64,000 nucleotides of DNA from positions 1-64,000 of the forward strand of contig NZ_JADEXR010000012.1 in NCBI RefSeq assembly GCF_015206995.1, given 5' to 3'. How positions within the stretch are numbered: position 1 is the first letter of the stretch; each line of letters opens with the position of its first letter. Below the pieces are notes generated by a model. That model was given only the letters and a program-made list of their open reading frames with translations. It did no database searches and was not told the origin of the DNA. The position numbers and the translations under genes were made by a program. Source of the DNA: an aff. Roholtiella sp. LEGE 12411. GTDB lineage: Bacteria > Cyanobacteriota > Cyanobacteriia > Cyanobacteriales > Nostocaceae. Of the stretch, positions 62,735 to 64,000 are shown one piece after another.

Positions 62735-62778
62735 AATAGGATAAGAGCAACCTATGATTGTTGAGTATTATTCAATTG

Positions 62779-63369
62779 CTAATTTACTACTTGGTTTCCA
62801 TGACTGCGGGGATCGTCCTGACTAGTTGTTGGTGCTACTGGAGCTGAGAATTTGGAAACTTGCCCGCTAGTTTGAGCATAAGGCAGAGATGAACCAGTAG
62901 CTAAAGCTTCTAAGTTGCTGGCCATAATCGTGCGGGGTTGATCGCCGATGGCTTGCGCTATGGTTTCCCCATCCTGGCTCAAAAACACAAAATGGGGAAT
63001 GCCATCCACTCGATATTTCAGCATTTCTGGCAACCATTTGGTGTTATCCACATTCAGCATGACAAAATTCAGCTTTTTAGCATATTGTGTTTCTAGTTGG
63101 GCAATATCTGGTGCCATTTTCTGACAGACAGTACACCAATCAGCATAAAACTCCACTAGGGATGGTTTGCCATTGCTGATCGCTACTTCTAAAGGTGTAG
63201 ACCCCTGATCTAACTTGGCAAGGGAAACTGAAGTAGTTTGAGTACGTAGTCCCAAGAATAAGGCAACGCTGAGGGCGATCGCTACGATTGCGATTAAGAA
63301 ATTTCTCATCCGCGTTCCGAACATGGATTCAGGCTTGACGGGAGAATTAACAGACGAATTGGTACTCAT
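62779..63369 (-). CDS. Membrane-anchored thioredoxin, TxlA/HCF164-like
   Basis: A 196-residue protein. A single transmembrane anchor (residues ~23-41, NFLIAIVAIALSVALFLGL) is followed by a thioredoxin domain with the redox motif WCTVC (Cys79, Cys82) and the cis-Pro segment DGIPHFVF. The motif and anchor match TxlA/HCF164, which sits in the thylakoid membrane facing the lumen and is needed for cytochrome b6f assembly in plants. The C-terminus (YAQTSGQVSKFSAP...) is low complexity. Full length for the family. Confidence 0.88.
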   Translation of the reverse strand: MSTNSSVNSPVKPESMFGTRMRNFLIAIVAIALSVALFLGLRTQTTSVSLAKLDQGSTPLEVAISNGKPSLVEFYADWCTVCQKMAPDIAQLETQYAKKLNFVMLNVDNTKWLPEMLKYRVDGIPHFVFLSQDGETIAQAIGDQPRTIMASNLEALATGSSLPYAQTSGQVSKFSAPVAPTTSQDDPRSHGNQVVN

Positions 63370-63450
63370 AACAGAATTATTAAAACTTATTAAGGCATTA
63401 TCATCTTTAAGTTTAACTGACAGTCAGGGTAAGGGCTGTATTTTAACTTA

Positions 63451-63942
63451 GTGCTATTCGGTACTTGTAGTTCGCAAGTGAAGGCGGAGTTACTGAAGGA
63501 ATTAGGGTGCGATCGCATTATCAACTATCATACAGAAAACCTCAATCAAGTCCTCAAGCAAGAATACCCCAATGGGATTAACTTGATTTTTGAGTGTGTA
63601 GGTAAAGAAGTTTTCGATAGTTGCATTAATAATTTGGCTGTGCGGGGGCGTTTAGTGGTAGTTGGTTTCATTTCTGAATATGCAAAAACCCTGGAACAAG
63701 TTACCCAACCCCGGATTTATCATCAGCTATTTTGGAAAGCAGCTTCTGTTAGAGGCTTTTTTATGCCTCATTATTAAGAATATATCACAGAGGCACGCGA
63801 TCGCTTGTTAAATATGTTCTACACCGACAAGCTAAAAGTTGCCGTTGACTCAGCCGAATTTAATGGTGTAGAATCCATTTCGGCGGCTGTGGAATACCTG
63901 CTTAGTGGTCACAATTGTGGCAAAGTGGTTGTCAGGTTTTAG
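63451..63942 (+). pseudogene. Zinc-binding/quinone oxidoreductase C-terminal fragment with a stop codon
   Basis: The frame reads GTCSSQVKAELLKELGCDRI, then INYHTENLNQVLKQ, then FECVGKEVFDSCINNLAVRG and RLVVVGFISEYAK, the NAD(P)H-binding and C-terminal part of a medium-chain dehydrogenase (quinone oxidoreductase type). The N-terminal ~170 residues are absent. A TAA at 63775-63777 interrupts it after FFMPHY; the same frame then continues (EYITEARDRLLNMFYTDKLK ... AVEYLLSG ... GKVVVRF) to TAG at 63942. A double-damaged relic. It ends next to the dispersed repeat at 63944. Confidence 0.85.
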
Positions 63943-63943
63943 C

Positions 63944-64000
63944 TATAGTAATCCGATTTGATTCGTGAACTGACTCGTAGAGACACCGAATGGAGAAGGT
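63944..64000 (+). repeat. Dispersed repeat, copy 3
   Basis: TATAGTAATCCGATTTGATT... identical to 27186-27239 over 54 bases; it continues to the window edge. Confidence 0.85.

Noticed and set aside
1-64000. tRNA or rRNA genes
   Set aside because: I looked for cloverleaf-type ends and conserved T-loop sequence (GGTTCGANTCC) between genes and found none that folds; a tRNA search program would be decisive.

Overview
The window is a chromosomal stretch of a filamentous, probably heterocyst-forming cyanobacterium of the Nostoc/Anabaena group. This rests on the many HIP1 octamers (GCGATCGC), typical cyanobacterial genes (NblA, Ycf34, DUF1997, DUF3536/GH57, cyanobacterial sucrose synthase, TxlA-like thioredoxin), a HetP-family protein, and a very high load of short interspersed repeats. 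No rRNA, tRNA or complete prophage was recognised.

Layout. 0-9.4 kb: tandem repeat, a frameshifted DUF3368 toxin-like gene, L,L-diaminopimelate aminotransferase, NblA, sucrose synthase, a peptidoglycan-binding protein and a Ca2+/H+ antiporter. 9.4-18 kb: a large GH57/DUF3536 protein, a small HNH nuclease, a dynamin-like GTPase bracketed by inverted 78-bp repeats, an aspartoacylase-like hydrolase and a glutathionyl-hydroquinone-reductase-type GST. 18-25.5 kb: a repair/defence-like block with a TnpB/DNA-methylase remnant, the RNA-repair pair Pnkp and Hen1, and a divergent membrane-anchored NTPase with TPRs. 25.6-30.4 kb: a histidine phosphatase, then a repeat-rich stretch holding a HetP-family gene, a small unknown gene, a HetR-site-like palindrome and a decayed C39 peptidase fragment. 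30.4-39.7 kb: a GH116 glucosidase, then a divergent pair (Trypco1/CU044_2847 protein and a caspase-nSTAND-WD40 protein) with a TnpB-only insertion sequence at the caspase gene's 3' end. 39.7-48.9 kb: mostly housekeeping genes, including an HtrA protease, an InrS-like metal sensor, a MenH-like hydrolase, a GH104 lysozyme, an ankyrin-repeat protein and a stand-alone CbiG C-terminal domain. 49-51 kb: a transposase fragment and an orphan CRISPR array (15 repeats, 14 spacers) read on the minus strand. 51.5-64 kb: DUF1838, TsaB, Ycf34, tRNA nucleotidyltransferase, a Doc-type toxin with an unusual partner, a BchH/CobN-family chelatase subunit containing in-frame repeat insertions, an amidase/endolysin, a small gene behind 7-bp iteron-like sites, a TxlA-like thioredoxin and a decayed quinone reductase.

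The best candidates for an incompletely described system are the caspase-nSTAND-WD40/Trypco1 pair, the Hen1-Pnkp block with its divergent NTPase-TPR neighbour, the 206-aa/Doc pair, and the HetP-family locus with its HetR-like site. The window is also a good sample of repeat-driven genome remodelling: two mobile miniature elements with apparent target duplications, palindromes inserted in frame in the chelatase gene, and an insertion sequence that rewrites a protein C-terminus.
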